The notes: generated by a model not told the origin, from the letters alone. Positions 44,143 through 55,455 are shown, numbered from the stretch's first letter. The stretch is DNA of 55,831 bases from Nocardioides sp. ChNu-153 (GCF_030466625.1 NZ_JADEVT010000003.1:268188-324018); one strand, 5' to 3'. Numbers and translations: made by a program.

Positions 44143-44709
44143 ATGAGCGACGTACTGACGACGCCCTGGGTGCTGCCGTGCCTGGTGCTCGCCGCCCTGG
44201 CCGTCGTCCTCGTGCTCACCGTCGTCGTGCTGCGCCGCCAGGCGCGCACCCGCGCCGAGCTCGCCGCCGCCCGTGCCGACGCCGCCGAGCTGCGCGCCCA
44301 GGTCGCCGCGGTGGAGCGCCGGGAGGCGGAGCGGGACCGTGCGGCCGGTGACGTCGCCCGCAGCGAGGTGGCCCCCGCCGCGCGCCGCCGGCCGGCCCCC
44401 GACTACGTCATCACCCGCCTCGGCGCCGAGCCCGCGGCCCCCGTCGCACCGGCCGGCCCCCGGCGCACCGTCGAGGTCGCAGGTCGCGTCGACGGCCGGC
44501 TCTTCGCCGACCTCGTGCTGCGCGAGACGCTGGTGCGGGCCGCGGCGGTGACCTACGGCGTACGGCGCGCGCTCGCCCCCGAGACCCGCAACCGCGTGCG
44601 CTTCGAGGTACGGCGTGAGGTCAAGCGGTCGCGCCGCGCGCGCCGCGCCGAGCTGAAGCAGGCCCGCCGCGACCTCCACGCCCGCCAGCGCGCGGAGGAG
44701 GCGGCGTGA
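44143..44709 (+). CDS. Hypothetical membrane-anchored coiled-coil protein
   Basis: A 188-aa protein I do not assign to a named family. It has one N-terminal helix (PCLVLAALAVVLVLTVVVL), an Ala/Arg/Glu-rich coiled coil (about 30–70), a linker and a very basic C-terminal helix. It sits between rarA and the DUF6167 gene. A structural or division-linked role is possible but not shown. Confidence 0.75.
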   Translation: MSDVLTTPWVLPCLVLAALAVVLVLTVVVLRRQARTRAELAAARADAAELRAQVAAVERREAERDRAAGDVARSEVAPAARRRPAPDYVITRLGAEPAAPVAPAGPRRTVEVAGRVDGRLFADLVLRETLVRAAAVTYGVRRALAPETRNRVRFEVRREVKRSRRARRAELKQARRDLHARQRAEEAA

Positions 44710-45089
44710 GGGGCGGCATCTGGTTCGTCACCGGCGCGGGCGCCGGCCTGTGGGCCGCGGTGCGCGCCCGGCGGGCCGCCGAGGCGCTCACGCCCGACGG
44801 GGCCCGCGACCGGCTCGCGGGGCTCCGGGTGGGCGCCCGCATGCTCGCCGAGGAGTTCACCGCCGGCGCCGCGGAGAAGGACGCCGAGCTGCGCGAGCGG
44901 TTCGGGCTCGTGCCCCACGGCCTGCCCGAGCTGACCCCGGGTGCGCGCGGCGCCACGGTGCCTGGCAGCATCACCGCGCCGGATCAGGCCCCCGACGGCC
45001 CCGCCGGGGTCGCCGGTGCCGCCCCGGCCCCGCACCACCCCCTCGACTCGACCCCCGGCCCCCGCGCCGGGCAGGAAGGCAGCAGCTGA
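44706..45089 (+). CDS. DUF6167-like small membrane protein
   Basis: A 127-aa protein with an N-terminal hydrophobic stretch (GGIWFVTGAGAGLWAAVRARR), then LTPDGARDRLAGLRVGARMLAEEF, as in DUF6167 proteins found just before alaS in actinobacteria. The C-terminus is Pro/Ala-rich. Function unknown. GTG start, coupled to its neighbours at both ends (4-bp and 1-bp overlaps). Confidence 0.75.
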   Translation: MRGGIWFVTGAGAGLWAAVRARRAAEALTPDGARDRLAGLRVGARMLAEEFTAGAAEKDAELRERFGLVPHGLPELTPGARGATVPGSITAPDQAPDGPAGVAGAAPAPHHPLDSTPGPRAGQEGSS

Positions 45090-47791
45090 TGGACACCGCG
45101 GAGATCCGCCGCCGGTTCACCGACCACTTCGCGAGCAACGCGGCGGTCGGCGAGCACACGGTCGTGCCCTCGGCCTCGCTGCTCCTCGACGACCCGAACC
45201 TGCTGTTCGTCAACGCGGGCATGGTGCCGTTCAAGCCGTTCTTCCTCGGGCAGGAGACCGCGCCGTACCCGCGAGCCACCAGCATCCAGAAGTGCGTGCG
45301 GACCCTCGACATCGAGGAGGTCGGCAAGACCACCCGCCACGGCACCTTCTTCGAGATGTGCGGCAACTTCTCCTTCGGCGACTACTTCAAGGAGGGCGCC
45401 ATCACGCTCGCCTGGGAGCTGGTCACCAAGGCCCAGGCCGACGGCGGCTTCGGGTTCGACGAGTCGGTGCTCTACCCGTCGGTGCTCGACGGCGACGAGG
45501 AGGCGGTGGCGCTGTGGAAGCGCATCACCGGGCTCCCCGACGACCGCATCGTGCGGCTGCCGCCCAAGGAGAACTACTGGTCGATGGGCGTGCCGGGCCC
45601 CGGCGGTCCCTGCTCGGAGATCCTCATCGACCGTGGGCCGGCGTACGGCGCCGACCGCGACTGGGACGCGGGCGACCGCTACCTCGAGTTCTGGAACCTC
45701 GTCTTCATGCAGGACGAGCTGTCCGCGGTGCGCAGCAAGTCCGACTTCGACGTCGCCGGCTCCCTGCCCCGCAAGAACATCGACACGGGCATGGGCCTGG
45801 AGCGGGTCGCGTACCTGCTGCAGGGCAAGGACAACATGTACGAGATCGACGTGGTCTTCCCCGTCATCGAGCGCGCCCAGGAGCTCACGGGCCGCCGGTA
45901 CGGCGCGGACCCGGCCGACGACGTGCGCTTCCGGGTCGTCGCCGACCACGTCCGCTCGTCGATGATGCTCATCAACGACGGCGTGACTCCGGGCAACGAG
46001 GGCCGCGGCTACGTGCTGCGCCGCCTCCTGCGCCGCGCCGTCCGCTCGATGCGCCTGCTGGGGTACGGCGACCCGTCGCTGCCCGAGCTGCTCCCCGTGA
46101 GCCGCGACAAGATGGGCGAGGGCTACCCGGAGCTGCTCACCGGGTGGGACCGGATCAGCCGCGTCGCGTTCGCCGAGGAGGAGGCGTTCCGCAAGACGCT
46201 CCAGGCCGGCACGCAGATCTTCGACCTCGCGGCCGGCGAGGTGAAGCAGTCCGGCGGTGACCGGCTCTCGGGCGCGAAGGCGTTCGCGCTGCACGACACC
46301 TACGGCTTCCCCATCGACCTGACGCTCGAGATGGCCTCCGAGGCCGGCCTCAGCGTCGACGAGCAGGGCTTCCGCGGCCTCATGCAGGCGGCCCGGGAGA
46401 AGTCGAGGGAGGACGCGCGCCGCAAGAAGGGGCAGCACGCGGACACCTCGGCGTACCGCGGGGTGCTCGACGCGCACGGCCCGACCGAGTGGCTCGCCTA
46501 CGAGACGCTCGAGACGGAGTCGCGGCCGCTGGCGCTGCTCGCCGACGGCGCCCCCACCGACGTGCTCACCGCGGGCCAGGTCGGCGAGCTGGTGCTCGAC
46601 CGCACCCCGTTCTACGCGGAGTCCGGCGGCCAGGCCGCCGACGCCGGCACCATCGAGTTCGACGGCGGGCGCCTCGAGGTGCTCGACGTCCAGCGACCGG
46701 TCAAGGGTCTCGTGGTCCACCAGGTGCGCGTGGTCGACGGCGAGCTGGCGCTCGGCTCGCGCACCGGCGGCACCCTGCAGGCCCGCGTCGACCCGGACTG
46801 GCGCATCGGCGCCCGCCAGGCCCACTCCGGCACGCACGTGGTGCACGCGGCGCTGCGCGAGGTGCTCGGCCCCTCCGCGCTGCAGTCCGGCTCCTACAAC
46901 CGCCCGGGCTACCTGCGGCTCGACTTCGGCTGGACCCAGGGCCTCACGCCGGGCCAGGTGCACGACATCGAGCAGGTGTCGAACCAGGCGCTGCGCGCCG
47001 ACCTCGCCGTCGCGGCCCAGTTCATGACGCTCGGCGAGGCCCGCGAGTGGGGCGCGCTGGCGCTGTTCGGCGAGACCTACGACGAGACGAAGGTCCGCGT
47101 CGTCGAGATCGGTGGGCCGTGGTCGCGCGAGCTGTGCGGTGGCACGCACGTCGACCACTCGTCGCAGATCGGCACCCTCGTGGTGACCGGCGAGTCTTCG
47201 GTCGGCTCCGGCAACCGGCGCATCGAGGCCTTCACGGGCGTCGAGGGCTTCGCCTACCTCGCCCGCGAGCGCGACGTGGTGGCCCAGCTGACGGGTCTGC
47301 TCAAGACCCAGCCCGACGACCTCGTCGGCCGGGTGGGCGACCTCGTCGAGCGCCTGCGCGCTGCGGAGAAGGAGCTGGAGCGGGCCCGCCTCGTGCAGCT
47401 CCTCGCCGGGGCGGGCGAGCTGGCCGCCGGCGCCCAGGACGTGGGCGGGGTGGCCGTGGTCGCCACCCGTGCGCCCGGCGCGGCCGGGGGCGACGTGCGC
47501 ACCCTGGCGCTCGACGTGCGGGGCCGCATCGCACCGTCGCGACCCGCGGTCGTCGTGGTCGTCGGCGACGGGGGCGGCAAGCCCGCCGTGGTCGCCGCGG
47601 TCAACGACGCGGCGCGGGAGCGCGGCCTCAGCGCCAACGCGCTCGTCCGGGCCGCCGGCCCCCACCTGGGGGGCAAGGGCGGCGGCAAGGACGACGTGGC
47701 CCAGGGCGGCGGCACCGACGTCGGCGGCATCGACGCGGCGCTCGCGGCGGTGCTCGACCAGGTCCGCGCCACCGCGGGCGACGGCGCCTGA
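45089..47791 (+). CDS. alaS: Alanyl-tRNA synthetase
   Basis: A 900-aa class II synthetase charging tRNA-Ala. The catalytic domain contains [15 protein letters not shown] and [18 protein letters not shown]. The editing domain has the zinc ligands HSGTHVVHA and [13 protein letters not shown]. The C-terminal DHHA1 region is [15 protein letters not shown]. All domains are present at normal length. Confidence 0.97.
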   Translation: MDTAEIRRRFTDHFASNAAVGEHTVVPSASLLLDDPNLLFVNAGMVPFKPFFLGQETAPYPRATSIQKCVRTLDIEEVGKTTRHGTFFEMCGNFSFGDYFKEGAITLAWELVTKAQADGGFGFDESVLYPSVLDGDEEAVALWKRITGLPDDRIVRLPPKENYWSMGVPGPGGPCSEILIDRGPAYGADRDWDAGDRYLEFWNLVFMQDELSAVRSKSDFDVAGSLPRKNIDTGMGLERVAYLLQGKDNMYEIDVVFPVIERAQELTGRRYGADPADDVRFRVVADHVRSSMMLINDGVTPGNEGRGYVLRRLLRRAVRSMRLLGYGDPSLPELLPVSRDKMGEGYPELLTGWDRISRVAFAEEEAFRKTLQAGTQIFDLAAGEVKQSGGDRLSGAKAFALHDTYGFPIDLTLEMASEAGLSVDEQGFRGLMQAAREKSREDARRKKGQHADTSAYRGVLDAHGPTEWLAYETLETESRPLALLADGAPTDVLTAGQVGELVLDRTPFYAESGGQAADAGTIEFDGGRLEVLDVQRPVKGLVVHQVRVVDGELALGSRTGGTLQARVDPDWRIGARQAHSGTHVVHAALREVLGPSALQSGSYNRPGYLRLDFGWTQGLTPGQVHDIEQVSNQALRADLAVAAQFMTLGEAREWGALALFGETYDETKVRVVEIGGPWSRELCGGTHVDHSSQIGTLVVTGESSVGSGNRRIEAFTGVEGFAYLARERDVVAQLTGLLKTQPDDLVGRVGDLVERLRAAEKELERARLVQLLAGAGELAAGAQDVGGVAVVATRAPGAAGGDVRTLALDVRGRIAPSRPAVVVVVGDGGGKPAVVAAVNDAARERGLSANALVRAAGPHLGGKGGGKDDVAQGGGTDVGGIDAALAAVLDQVRATAGDGA

Positions 47792-47801
47792 GCGGGCCAC
47801 G

Positions 47802-48260
47802 ATGAGCGGAGTGCGGCTGGGGATCGACCCGGGGGACGCCCGCATCGGGGTCGCCCGGTGCGACCCCTCGGGCATCCTCGCCACACCCGTCGAGACCGTG
47901 CGGCGCGGGCCGGGCGACCTCGCCCGACTCGTCGCGCTGCGCGACGAGGTCGAGGCCGTGGAGGTCGTGGTCGGCCTCCCGCGCTCCCTGTCGGGCCGCG
48001 AGGGCCCGGCGGCGGCGAAGGTCCGCAAGTTCGCCACGCAGCTGGCGTCCCGGCTGGGTGGCACCCCGGTCCGGCTCGTCGATGAGAGACTCACGACCGT
48101 GTCCGCGGAGAGCATGCTGCGCGCGAGCGGTCGCAAGGCCAAGAACCAGCGGTCGGTCGTCGACCAGGCCGCTGCCGTGCTGATCCTGCAACACGTCCTG
48201 GACACCGAGCGGCGCACGGGGGTCGCGCCCGGCCGACTCCTCGAGGAGAACGATGTCTGA
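47802..48260 (+). CDS. ruvX: Holliday junction resolvase-like RuvX (YqgF)
   Basis: A 152-aa RNase H-fold protein: [13 protein letters not shown] (first acidic motif), [21 protein letters not shown] and the final acidic motif [10 protein letters not shown]. The family acts in pre-16S rRNA processing and is annotated as a Holliday junction resolvase. It overlaps mltG by 8 bp. Confidence 0.94.
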   Translation: MSGVRLGIDPGDARIGVARCDPSGILATPVETVRRGPGDLARLVALRDEVEAVEVVVGLPRSLSGREGPAAAKVRKFATQLASRLGGTPVRLVDERLTTVSAESMLRASGRKAKNQRSVVDQAAAVLILQHVLDTERRTGVAPGRLLEENDV

Positions 48261-49485
48261 CCCGTCCCCGCACCACGACGACCGCCTGGACGTGCTGGGT
48301 GCCGACGACCCGTACGACGAGCACCACGCGTACGACGAGCACGCCGGCTACGACGAGGTCCACCACGACGAGGAGGCCTACGAGCCCCGCCGTCAGGGTG
48401 GCTCGCGCCGCGCGAAGAAGAAGCGCAGGCCCGTGGGCTGCCTGCTGGGCTTCCTCGTCGTCATGGCGCTCGTCGTGGGTGGCCTCTACCTCGGCGTGAG
48501 CTGGGTGGCCGACCGGCTGGGCGGCGGGGGCGACCCCGAGGACTTCGACGGCGTCGCCTCGGTCGAGGAGTGCGCGACCTCCGGCGAGGTCGAGATCACG
48601 GTCCCGGAGGGCTACCTCATCGGGCAGATCGGTCGCCTGCTCGCGGACGAGGGGGTCGTCGCCTCGAGCGGCGCGTTCACGTCGGCGGTCGGGGCCGGCA
48701 GCGTCCGGGACGGCACGCGGACCATGTGCGAGGGCATGAGCGGTGCCCAGGCCGCCGAGCTGATGACGAACGCCGACTACATCGGCGGCGGCAACGGCAT
48801 CACGATCACCGCGGGCCGGACGGCCGAGCAGACCTTCGCGCTCCTCGCGGAGGCGACCGGACTCCCCGTCGAGGACTTCGCCGCGGCCGCGGAGGACCCC
48901 GCCATCGGGCTGCCGGAGGGCGCCGACAGCGTGGAGGGCTACCTGTTCCCGGACAGCTACGACTTCGGGCCCGAGCCCACGGCCGTCTCGATCGTGACGC
49001 AGATGGTCGAGCGCTGGAAGGAGGTCGCGGCGGAGGTCGGTCTCGTCGACGACGCGGTCCCGGGCTACACCCAGGCCGAGCTGCTGACGGTGGCCAGCAT
49101 CATCGAGAAGGAGGTGCTGCTCCCCGAGGAGCGGCCCGCCGTCGCGGAGGTCATCTACGACCGGCTGGCGGACCAGTGCGTCGGCGTGCCCGCCGGCCTG
49201 CTGCAGATGGACTCGACCGTCAACTTCATCAAGGGCGAGACCGACACCCCGTTCACCACCGACGAGGACCGCGCCGTCCAGAGCCCCTACAACACCTACG
49301 TCGAGCCGGGCCTGCCCCCGGGCCCCATCTCCGCCCCGGGGCGCAGCGCGATGGAGGGCGCGGTCAACCCGACGTCGGAGGGCTACTGCTACTTCGTCGC
49401 AGCGGGGGACGGGTCGAACTCGTCCGACTTCGCCGTGACCTACGCCGACCACCTCGAGAATGTCCGGCGCGCCCAGCAGCAGTGA
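48253..49485 (+). CDS. mltG: Endolytic murein transglycosylase MltG
   Basis: A 410-aa membrane-anchored enzyme that cuts nascent glycan strands. A cytosolic N-terminus (1–55), rich in Asp, His and Tyr, precedes a single helix (about 60–82) and the external YceG domain with the catalytic Glu in [15 protein letters not shown]. The C-terminal [17 protein letters not shown] tract is present. It overlaps aroE by 26 bp. Confidence 0.95.
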   Translation: MSDPSPHHDDRLDVLGADDPYDEHHAYDEHAGYDEVHHDEEAYEPRRQGGSRRAKKKRRPVGCLLGFLVVMALVVGGLYLGVSWVADRLGGGGDPEDFDGVASVEECATSGEVEITVPEGYLIGQIGRLLADEGVVASSGAFTSAVGAGSVRDGTRTMCEGMSGAQAAELMTNADYIGGGNGITITAGRTAEQTFALLAEATGLPVEDFAAAAEDPAIGLPEGADSVEGYLFPDSYDFGPEPTAVSIVTQMVERWKEVAAEVGLVDDAVPGYTQAELLTVASIIEKEVLLPEERPAVAEVIYDRLADQCVGVPAGLLQMDSTVNFIKGETDTPFTTDEDRAVQSPYNTYVEPGLPPGPISAPGRSAMEGAVNPTSEGYCYFVAAGDGSNSSDFAVTYADHLENVRRAQQQ

Positions 49486-50302
49486 CCGCCTCGGGCGGTG
49501 CGCGGTCGTGGGCGACCCGATCGCGCACTCGCTCTCGCCGGTGCTGCACACGGCGGCGTACGACGCCCTCGGCCTGAGCGGGTTCAGCTACGTCGCCGAG
49601 CGGGTGCCGGCGGGCGGTCTGGCCGACTTCGTGGCGGGGCTCGACGCCTCGTGGCGCGGGCTGTCGGTGACGATGCCGCTCAAGCGCGAGGCGGCCCGGC
49701 TGGCCGACGAGGTCACGCCGCTCGCGGCGGCGGCCGGTGCCGTCAACACGCTGGTGCTCGACGCCGGCCGGGTGCGGGGCGACAACACCGACGTGCCCGG
49801 GGCGGTGAACGCGCTGCGCGAGCGGGGCGTCGACACGGTCCGCTCGGCCACCGTGGTGGGGGGCGGCGCGACCGCGACGTCGGTGTCGCTGGCGCTGGCC
49901 GACCTCGGCGTCCGGTCCATCACGCTGGTGGTGCGCTCCGCGGAGCGGGCGGCGGAGACGCTGGCCGCGGTGCAGGCGCACCCGTCGGCCCCCGACGTGG
50001 CGGTCGCCGGCGCGGAGGACGTGGCGCCGCCGGGCGAGGTCGTGGTCTCGACCGTGCCCGTCGAGGCGCAGGGGCCCGAGCTCGTGGAGCGCCTGGCGGT
50101 GGCGCCGGTGGTCTTCGACGCCGTCTACGACCCGTGGCCCACCCCGCTGGCCGAGGCCGCCGAGCGGCACGGCGCGGTGCTCGTCAACGGGCTCGACCTC
50201 CTCGTCCACCAGGCGCTGCTGCAGCTCGAGCAGTTCACCGGCGAGCGCGTGGGCGTCGACGTCATGCGCGACGCCGGCCTCGCGGCGCTGCGCGAGCGCT
50301 GA
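49460..50302 (+). CDS. aroE: Shikimate dehydrogenase
   Basis: A 280-aa NADP-dependent enzyme reducing 3-dehydroshikimate to shikimate. Substrate-site motifs are GDPIAHSLSPVLH, LSVTMPLKREA (catalytic Lys) and GAVNTLV. The nucleotide-binding motif is VVGGGATATS. Length is normal. It is the first aromatic-pathway gene of this cluster. Confidence 0.94.
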   Translation: MSGAPSSSDRLGRCAVVGDPIAHSLSPVLHTAAYDALGLSGFSYVAERVPAGGLADFVAGLDASWRGLSVTMPLKREAARLADEVTPLAAAAGAVNTLVLDAGRVRGDNTDVPGAVNALRERGVDTVRSATVVGGGATATSVSLALADLGVRSITLVVRSAERAAETLAAVQAHPSAPDVAVAGAEDVAPPGEVVVSTVPVEAQGPELVERLAVAPVVFDAVYDPWPTPLAEAAERHGAVLVNGLDLLVHQALLQLEQFTGERVGVDVMRDAGLAALRER

Positions 50303-50313
50303 GGGGCCCAACC

Positions 50314-51057
50314 GTGGTGGTCGAGGTCGGTGCGGTGCTCGTCGGGGCGACCGCCGCGGCCGCCCTGGCCGCCGTGCTGCCCGCCGCCCTGGCCCGGGTG
50401 CCCGACCCGCCGCCGTACGAGGACGACGACGAGGCGGACGTCGGCATCGGTGCCGCGGCGCCCGACGCGCCGACGTACCCGACCTTCGGCGAGCTCGCCG
50501 CCGCGCCGGCCCTGCCGTTCGGTCTCGCCGTCGTCGCCGCGCTGGCGGGCGGGCTGCTGGGGGCGCACACCGGCTGGGCGTGGCCGCTGGCCTGGCTCGT
50601 GGTGCTGGCCGGCGTGGGCACGCTGCTGTCGTGGGTGGACCTGCGGACCTACCTGCTGCCGACGCGGATCATCTACCCGACGTACGCCGTGGTGGCCCTG
50701 CTCATGGCGACGGCGTGGCTGGTGGAGGGCGACGGTGCGCCGGTACGGCGCGCCGCCGTCGGGCTCGCGGTCGCGCTCTTCTGCTACTGGCTGCCGTGGC
50801 GGATCAACGCGAGCTGGATGGGCTTCGGCGACGTGCGCCTCTCGGGCCTGCTCGGCGCCGTGCTGGGCTGGGCCGGGTGGGCCGAGCTGGCGCTGGGCCT
50901 CTACCTGCCGTTCCTGCTCGGCGGGGTGGTCGGCGGGCTGCTGATGCTGCTGCGGGTGCTGGGCCGCTCGTCGTACCCGCTCGGGCCGTTCATGTTCCTC
51001 GGCACGCTGCTCGGTCTGCTCCTCGGGCCGTCGGTGCTGCCGGGCCTCGCGGCGTGA
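50314..51057 (+). CDS. Prepilin peptidase (A24 family, short form)
   Basis: A 247-aa membrane aspartyl peptidase. Catalytic Asp residues lie in [14 protein letters not shown] and [12 protein letters not shown] (GxGD). It has about seven helices. The N-terminal Cys-rich methylation domain of full-length PilD is absent, as in many actinobacterial forms. Pilin substrates are not visible in the window. It lies 11 bp after aroE and 13 bp before aroC. Confidence 0.9.
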   Translation: MVVEVGAVLVGATAAAALAAVLPAALARVPDPPPYEDDDEADVGIGAAAPDAPTYPTFGELAAAPALPFGLAVVAALAGGLLGAHTGWAWPLAWLVVLAGVGTLLSWVDLRTYLLPTRIIYPTYAVVALLMATAWLVEGDGAPVRRAAVGLAVALFCYWLPWRINASWMGFGDVRLSGLLGAVLGWAGWAELALGLYLPFLLGGVVGGLLMLLRVLGRSSYPLGPFMFLGTLLGLLLGPSVLPGLAA

Positions 51058-51070
51058 AAGACTCGCCCCC

Positions 51071-52270
51071 ATGCTCCGATGGCTCACCGCGGGGGAGTCG
51101 CACGGCCCCAGCCTGGTCGCGATCCTCGAAGGTCTTCCCGCCCACGTCCGCGTCACGTCCGGCGACGTCGCCGACGCGCTCGCGCGCCGCCGCCTCGGCT
51201 ACGGCCGCGGCGCGCGCATGAAGTTCGAGCAGGACGAGGTGCGCTTCGTCGGCGGCGTCCGGCACGGCGCGACGCAGGGCGGACCGGTGGCGGTCGAGGT
51301 CGGCAACACCGAGTGGCCCAAGTGGGAGAAGGTCATGTCGGCCGACCCCGTCGACCCCGCCGAGCTGGAGAACAGCGCCCGCAACGCCGCGCTGACCCGG
51401 CCCCGCCCGGGCCACGCGGACCTCGTGGGCATGCAGAAGTACGACTTCGACGAGGCCCGGCCCGTGCTCGAGCGGGCCTCGGCCCGCGAGACCGCGGCGC
51501 GCGTCGCGCTCGGCGCCGTCGCGGCCGCGTTCCTCGAGCAGACGACGGGCGCGCGCATCGTGTCCCACGTCGTCGAGCTCGGCGGCGTGCCCGCCCCGGC
51601 CGGCTCCGTGCCCGGCCCGGACGACGTCGAGCGCCTCGACGCCGACCCCGTCCGCTGCCTCGACGCGGCGGCGAGTGCCGCGATGGTCGAGCGCATCGAC
51701 CAGGCCCACAAGGACGGCGACACCCTCGGCGGCGTCGTCGAGGTCGTCGTGCACGGCCTGCCGCCGGGCCTGGGCTCGCACGTGCACTGGGACCGCCGCC
51801 TCGACGCGCGCCTCGCCGGCGCGCTCATGGGCATCCAGGCCATCAAGGGCGTCGAGGTCGGCGACGGCTTCGAGCTGGCCGCCACGCCGGGCTCGCAGGC
51901 CCACGACGAGATCGTCGCCGACACCCCCGGCGCCGCCCCGGACCAGCTCGGCCTGCGCCGGGCCACGGCCCGCGCGGGCGGCATCGAGGGCGGCATGTCG
52001 ACCGGCGAGGTGCTGCGCGTGCGCGCGGCCATGAAGCCGATCGCCACCGTGCCCCGCGCCCTGCGCACCGTCGACGTCGCCTCGGGCGAGGCGACCGTCG
52101 CGCACCACCAGCGCTCCGACGTCTGCGCCGTGCCGGCCGCCGGCATCGTCGCGGAGGCCATGGTGGCGCTCGTGCTGGCCGACGCCGTGACCGAGAAGTT
52201 CGGCGGCGACTCCGTCGGCGAGACCCTGCGCAACGTGGAGGGCTACCTCGCGGCGCTGAGGGTCCGGTGA
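51071..52270 (+). CDS. aroC: Chorismate synthase
   Basis: A 399-aa FMN-dependent enzyme converting EPSP to chorismate. Signatures are [44 protein letters not shown] and a C-terminal [13 protein letters not shown]. Length is normal. It overlaps aroK by 4 bp. Confidence 0.96.
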   Translation: MLRWLTAGESHGPSLVAILEGLPAHVRVTSGDVADALARRRLGYGRGARMKFEQDEVRFVGGVRHGATQGGPVAVEVGNTEWPKWEKVMSADPVDPAELENSARNAALTRPRPGHADLVGMQKYDFDEARPVLERASARETAARVALGAVAAAFLEQTTGARIVSHVVELGGVPAPAGSVPGPDDVERLDADPVRCLDAAASAAMVERIDQAHKDGDTLGGVVEVVVHGLPPGLGSHVHWDRRLDARLAGALMGIQAIKGVEVGDGFELAATPGSQAHDEIVADTPGAAPDQLGLRRATARAGGIEGGMSTGEVLRVRAAMKPIATVPRALRTVDVASGEATVAHHQRSDVCAVPAAGIVAEAMVALVLADAVTEKFGGDSVGETLRNVEGYLAALRVR

Positions 52271-52791
52271 ACCCCACGACCCGCCCCCGGGCGGTGCTCG
52301 TCGGCTCGATGGGCGCCGGCAAGACCACGGTGGGCGCCGAGCTGGCGCGCCGGTGGGGCGTCGGGTTCCGCGACACCGACGCCGACGTGGTCGCCGCGGA
52401 GGGCCGCGAGGTCGCCGACATCTTCGTCACCGACGGGGAGGCGCACTTCCGCGCCCTCGAGCGCGAGGCCGTCGCCCGCGCGCTGGCCGAGCACGACGGC
52501 GTGCTCGCGCTCGGTGGGGGTGCGGTCGTCGACCCCACCACCCGCGCGCTGCTCGAGGGCCACGTCGTCGTGTTCCTTGAGGTCGGTCTCGCCGAGGCCG
52601 TGCAGCGGGTCGGGCTCGGCGCGTCGCGGCCGATGCTGCTCGGCAACGTCCGCGGGCGGATCAAGGCGCTGCTGGACGAGCGCACCCCGGTGTACGCCGG
52701 GCTCGCCACCGTCCGCGTCCCCACCGACGGCCTCGACCCGGCGCAGGTGGCCGACGAGGTCGAGGCCCGGCTGGAGCACGCCCGTGCCTGA
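52267..52791 (+). CDS. aroK: Shikimate kinase
   Basis: A 174-aa P-loop kinase: [11 protein letters not shown] (Walker A), the substrate site [15 protein letters not shown], and the lid Arg in ASRPMLLG. It phosphorylates shikimate with ATP. GTG start, coupled to aroC and aroB by short overlaps. Confidence 0.95.
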   Translation: MNPTTRPRAVLVGSMGAGKTTVGAELARRWGVGFRDTDADVVAAEGREVADIFVTDGEAHFRALEREAVARALAEHDGVLALGGGAVVDPTTRALLEGHVVVFLEVGLAEAVQRVGLGASRPMLLGNVRGRIKALLDERTPVYAGLATVRVPTDGLDPAQVADEVEARLEHARA

Positions 52792-53917
52792 GACCGCCCC
52801 CGTCGTCGGTACGACGACCCTCCACGTCGGCGGCGCGTCGCCGTACGACGTCGTCATCGGCTCCGGGGTGGGCGAGCACGTCCTCCCGATGCTCGGCGAC
52901 GGCGTGCGCCGCGTCGCCGTGCTGCACCCCGAGGGCCTGCGCCACCTCGCCGCACCCGTCGTGGAGCGTCTCGAGGCCGCCGGACTCGCGGTGCTCGAGC
53001 TGGCCCTGCCCGAGGGGGAGGGCGCGAAGACCGCGGCCGTCGCCGTGCGGGCCTGGGACGCGCTGGGCGAGGCGGGCTTCACCCGCTCCGACGCGGTCGT
53101 GACCGTCGGCGGCGGCGCCACCACCGACATGGGCGGCTTCGTCGCCGCCACCTGGTTGCGCGGCGTGCGGGTCGTGCACGTGCCGACCACGCTGCTGGGC
53201 ATGGTCGACGCGGCCGTCGGCGGCAAGACCGGCATGAACACCGCCGCCGGCAAGAACCTCGTGGGCTCGTTCCACGAGCCCGCCGGCGTGGTCTGCGACC
53301 TGGCCACCCTCGCGACGCTGCCGCACGACGAGCTCGTCAGCGGGCTCGGCGAGGTCGTCAAGTGCGGCTTCATCGCCGACCCCGAGATCCTGCGGCTCGT
53401 CGAGACCGACCCGGCGGGCGCGGTCGACCCTGCGAGCCCCGTGCTCGCCGAGCTGGTGCGCCGGGCGGTGCAGGTGAAGATCGACGTCGTGGTCGGCGAC
53501 CTGCGGGAGACCGCGGGCACCAGCGGCGCCGAGCACCCGGGGCGCGAGGCGCTCAACTACGGCCACACCCTCGCGCACGCGGTGGAGCGCGCCGAGGACT
53601 ACACGATGCGCCACGGCGAGGCGGTGGCCATCGGCATGGTCTTCGTCGCCGAGCTCGCCCGGCGCACCGGGCACGTCGACGACGCCCTGGCCGACCGGCA
53701 CACGAGCGCGCTGGCCGCCGTGGGGCTGCCCACGTCGTACGACGGCGCCCCCTTCGAGGAGCTGCTGGCCACGATGCGGCTCGACAAGAAGTCGCGCGGC
53801 GACCAGCTGCGCTTCGTCGTGCTCGACGGGCTGGCCCGGCCCCGGATCCTGGCCGGGCCCTCCGAGGCCGACCTGCGGGCCGCGTACGACGTGGTCCGCA
53901 CGGGCGGCCGGGGGTGA
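52784..53917 (+). CDS. aroB: 3-dehydroquinate synthase
   Basis: A 377-aa NAD- and metal-dependent enzyme making 3-dehydroquinate from DAHP. Motifs are VGGGATTDMGGFVAATW, VPTTLLGMVDAAVGGKTG, NLVGSFHEP and the zinc ligands in GHTLAHAVE and MRHGEAVAIG. The GTG start lies within the aroK end. Confidence 0.96.
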   Translation: MPETAPVVGTTTLHVGGASPYDVVIGSGVGEHVLPMLGDGVRRVAVLHPEGLRHLAAPVVERLEAAGLAVLELALPEGEGAKTAAVAVRAWDALGEAGFTRSDAVVTVGGGATTDMGGFVAATWLRGVRVVHVPTTLLGMVDAAVGGKTGMNTAAGKNLVGSFHEPAGVVCDLATLATLPHDELVSGLGEVVKCGFIADPEILRLVETDPAGAVDPASPVLAELVRRAVQVKIDVVVGDLRETAGTSGAEHPGREALNYGHTLAHAVERAEDYTMRHGEAVAIGMVFVAELARRTGHVDDALADRHTSALAAVGLPTSYDGAPFEELLATMRLDKKSRGDQLRFVVLDGLARPRILAGPSEADLRAAYDVVRTGGRG

Positions 53918-54372
53918 GCGGCGCGCGGACGGGCACGCCCGTGCTCGTGCTCAACGGCCCCAACCTCGGGCGTCTCGGGCGCCGGCAGCCGGAGATCTAC
54001 GGCCGCACGACGTACGACGAGCTGGTCACCGCGTGCGAGCGGTGGGGGGCGGAGCTCGGGCTGACCGTCGAGGTGCGCCAGACCAACCACGAGGGCGTCC
54101 TCGTCGACTGGCTCAACGCGGCCGCCGACGACGCGGTGCCGGTGGTGCTGAACGCGGCCGCGTGGACGCACTACTCCTACGCGGTCTTCGACGCCTGCGC
54201 CCAGCTCGCGGCGCCCCTCGTCGAGGTGCACCTGTCGGACCCGACCACCCGTCCCGAGAGGTGGCGCCACACGTCCGTGGTGACGCCGCACGCGGCAGCG
54301 GTGGTCGCGGGCAAGGGTGTCGACGGCTACCGCGAGGCACTGGAGTTCGTGGCCGCCGCGGTCGCTCGCTAG
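53914..54372 (+). CDS. aroQ: Type II 3-dehydroquinate dehydratase
   Basis: A 152-aa dodecameric dehydratase. The N-terminal [12 protein letters not shown] and the catalytic Tyr in RRQPEIYG are present, with the His pair in [11 protein letters not shown] and [14 protein letters not shown]. The substrate loop reads [10 protein letters not shown] in place of the common INPGAYTHTS. GTG start overlapping aroB by 4 bp. Confidence 0.94.
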   Translation: MSGARTGTPVLVLNGPNLGRLGRRQPEIYGRTTYDELVTACERWGAELGLTVEVRQTNHEGVLVDWLNAAADDAVPVVLNAAAWTHYSYAVFDACAQLAAPLVEVHLSDPTTRPERWRHTSVVTPHAAAVVAGKGVDGYREALEFVAAAVAR

Positions 54373-54439
54373 ACTCGCCCGCTGGCGTGCGCTGCGGCGT
54401 ACCCGACCCCCACCCGTCGAGAGAAGGCTGACCGAGCGC

Positions 54440-55003
54440 ATGGCATCCACGAACGACCTCAAGAACGGCATGGTCCTCAACATCGACGGTCAGCTCTGGG
54501 CCGTCGTCGAGTTCCAGCACGTCAAGCCGGGCAAGGGTCCCGCGTTCGTCCGCACCAAGCTGAAGAACGTCGAGTCCAACAAGGTCGTCGACAAGACCTT
54601 CAACGCCGGCACGAAGGTCGAGACCGCGACGGTCGACCGCCGCACGATGCAGTACCTCTACAACGACGGCACCAGCTACGTCTTCATGGACACGGGCACG
54701 TACGACCAGATCGAGGTCGCGCCCGAGATCGTCGGGGACGCCAAGAACTTCCTCCTGGAGAACCAGGAGGCGATCGTCGCCACCAACGAGGGCCGCGTGC
54801 TCTTCATCGAGCTCCCCGCCTCCGTCGAGCTGCTCATCACCTACACCGAGCCGGGCCTGCAGGGCGACCGCTCCACGGGCGGCACCAAGCCGGCCACGCT
54901 GGAGACGGGCCACGTCATCAACGTCCCGCTGTTCATCAGCAACGGCGAGAAGGTCAAGGTCGACACCCGCGACTCCTCCTACCTGGGCCGCGTCTCCAGC
55001 TGA
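54440..55003 (+). CDS. efp: Elongation factor P
   Basis: A 187-aa three-domain factor relieving ribosome stalling at polyproline. The KOW-like domain contains [20 protein letters not shown]; the modification-loop tip is Lys in PGKGPA. The C-terminal signature is [13 protein letters not shown]. The unmodified-type loop fits actinobacterial EF-P. Confidence 0.97.
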   Translation: MASTNDLKNGMVLNIDGQLWAVVEFQHVKPGKGPAFVRTKLKNVESNKVVDKTFNAGTKVETATVDRRTMQYLYNDGTSYVFMDTGTYDQIEVAPEIVGDAKNFLLENQEAIVATNEGRVLFIELPASVELLITYTEPGLQGDRSTGGTKPATLETGHVINVPLFISNGEKVKVDTRDSSYLGRVSS

Positions 55004-55407
55004 TGGGGGCTCGCACCAAGGCGCGCAAGCGTGCCCTCGACGTGCTCTTCGGTGCGGAGATGCGCGGCGAGGACGCCGTCGAGGCCCTCGACGCCGCCAT
55101 CGCGGCCGGCGAGGCGCCGGGCAACCCCTACACGGAGGTGCTGGTGCGCGGCGTGCACGAGCACCGCGCCGAGATCGACGGGGTGCTGTCCGCACGGGCA
55201 CAGGGCTGGTCGCTCGAGCGGATGCCCGCCGTCGACCGCAACGTGCTGCGCATCGGGGTGTGGGAGATCCTCCACGCCGACGACGTCGACGCCGCCGTGG
55301 CCATCAGCGAGGCGCTGACGCTCGTCGGCGAGCTGTCCACCGACGAGTCGCCGGGCTTCGTCAACGGCGTGCTCGCCTCCGTCGTGCGCGAGCAGCGCCA
55401 GGCCTGA
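55003..55407 (+). CDS. nusB: Transcription antitermination factor NusB
   Basis: A 134-aa all-helical RNA-binding protein that, with NusE, promotes antitermination on rRNA operons. It begins GARTKARKRALDVLF and contains VDRNVLRIGVWEIL and SPGFVNGVLASVVRE. ATG overlaps the efp stop by 1 bp. Confidence 0.95.
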   Translation: MGARTKARKRALDVLFGAEMRGEDAVEALDAAIAAGEAPGNPYTEVLVRGVHEHRAEIDGVLSARAQGWSLERMPAVDRNVLRIGVWEILHADDVDAAVAISEALTLVGELSTDESPGFVNGVLASVVREQRQA

Positions 55408-55455
55408 GCCGCGGCTCCACCCCGGCTCCATCCGGGCTCCACCGCACGTCCGCCG

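Noticed and set aside
44984..48217. A 1077-codon minus-strand frame opposite alaS
   Set aside because: alaS is unmistakable on the plus strand. The antisense frame is repetitive in Arg/Gly/Ala and an artefact of third-position G/C.
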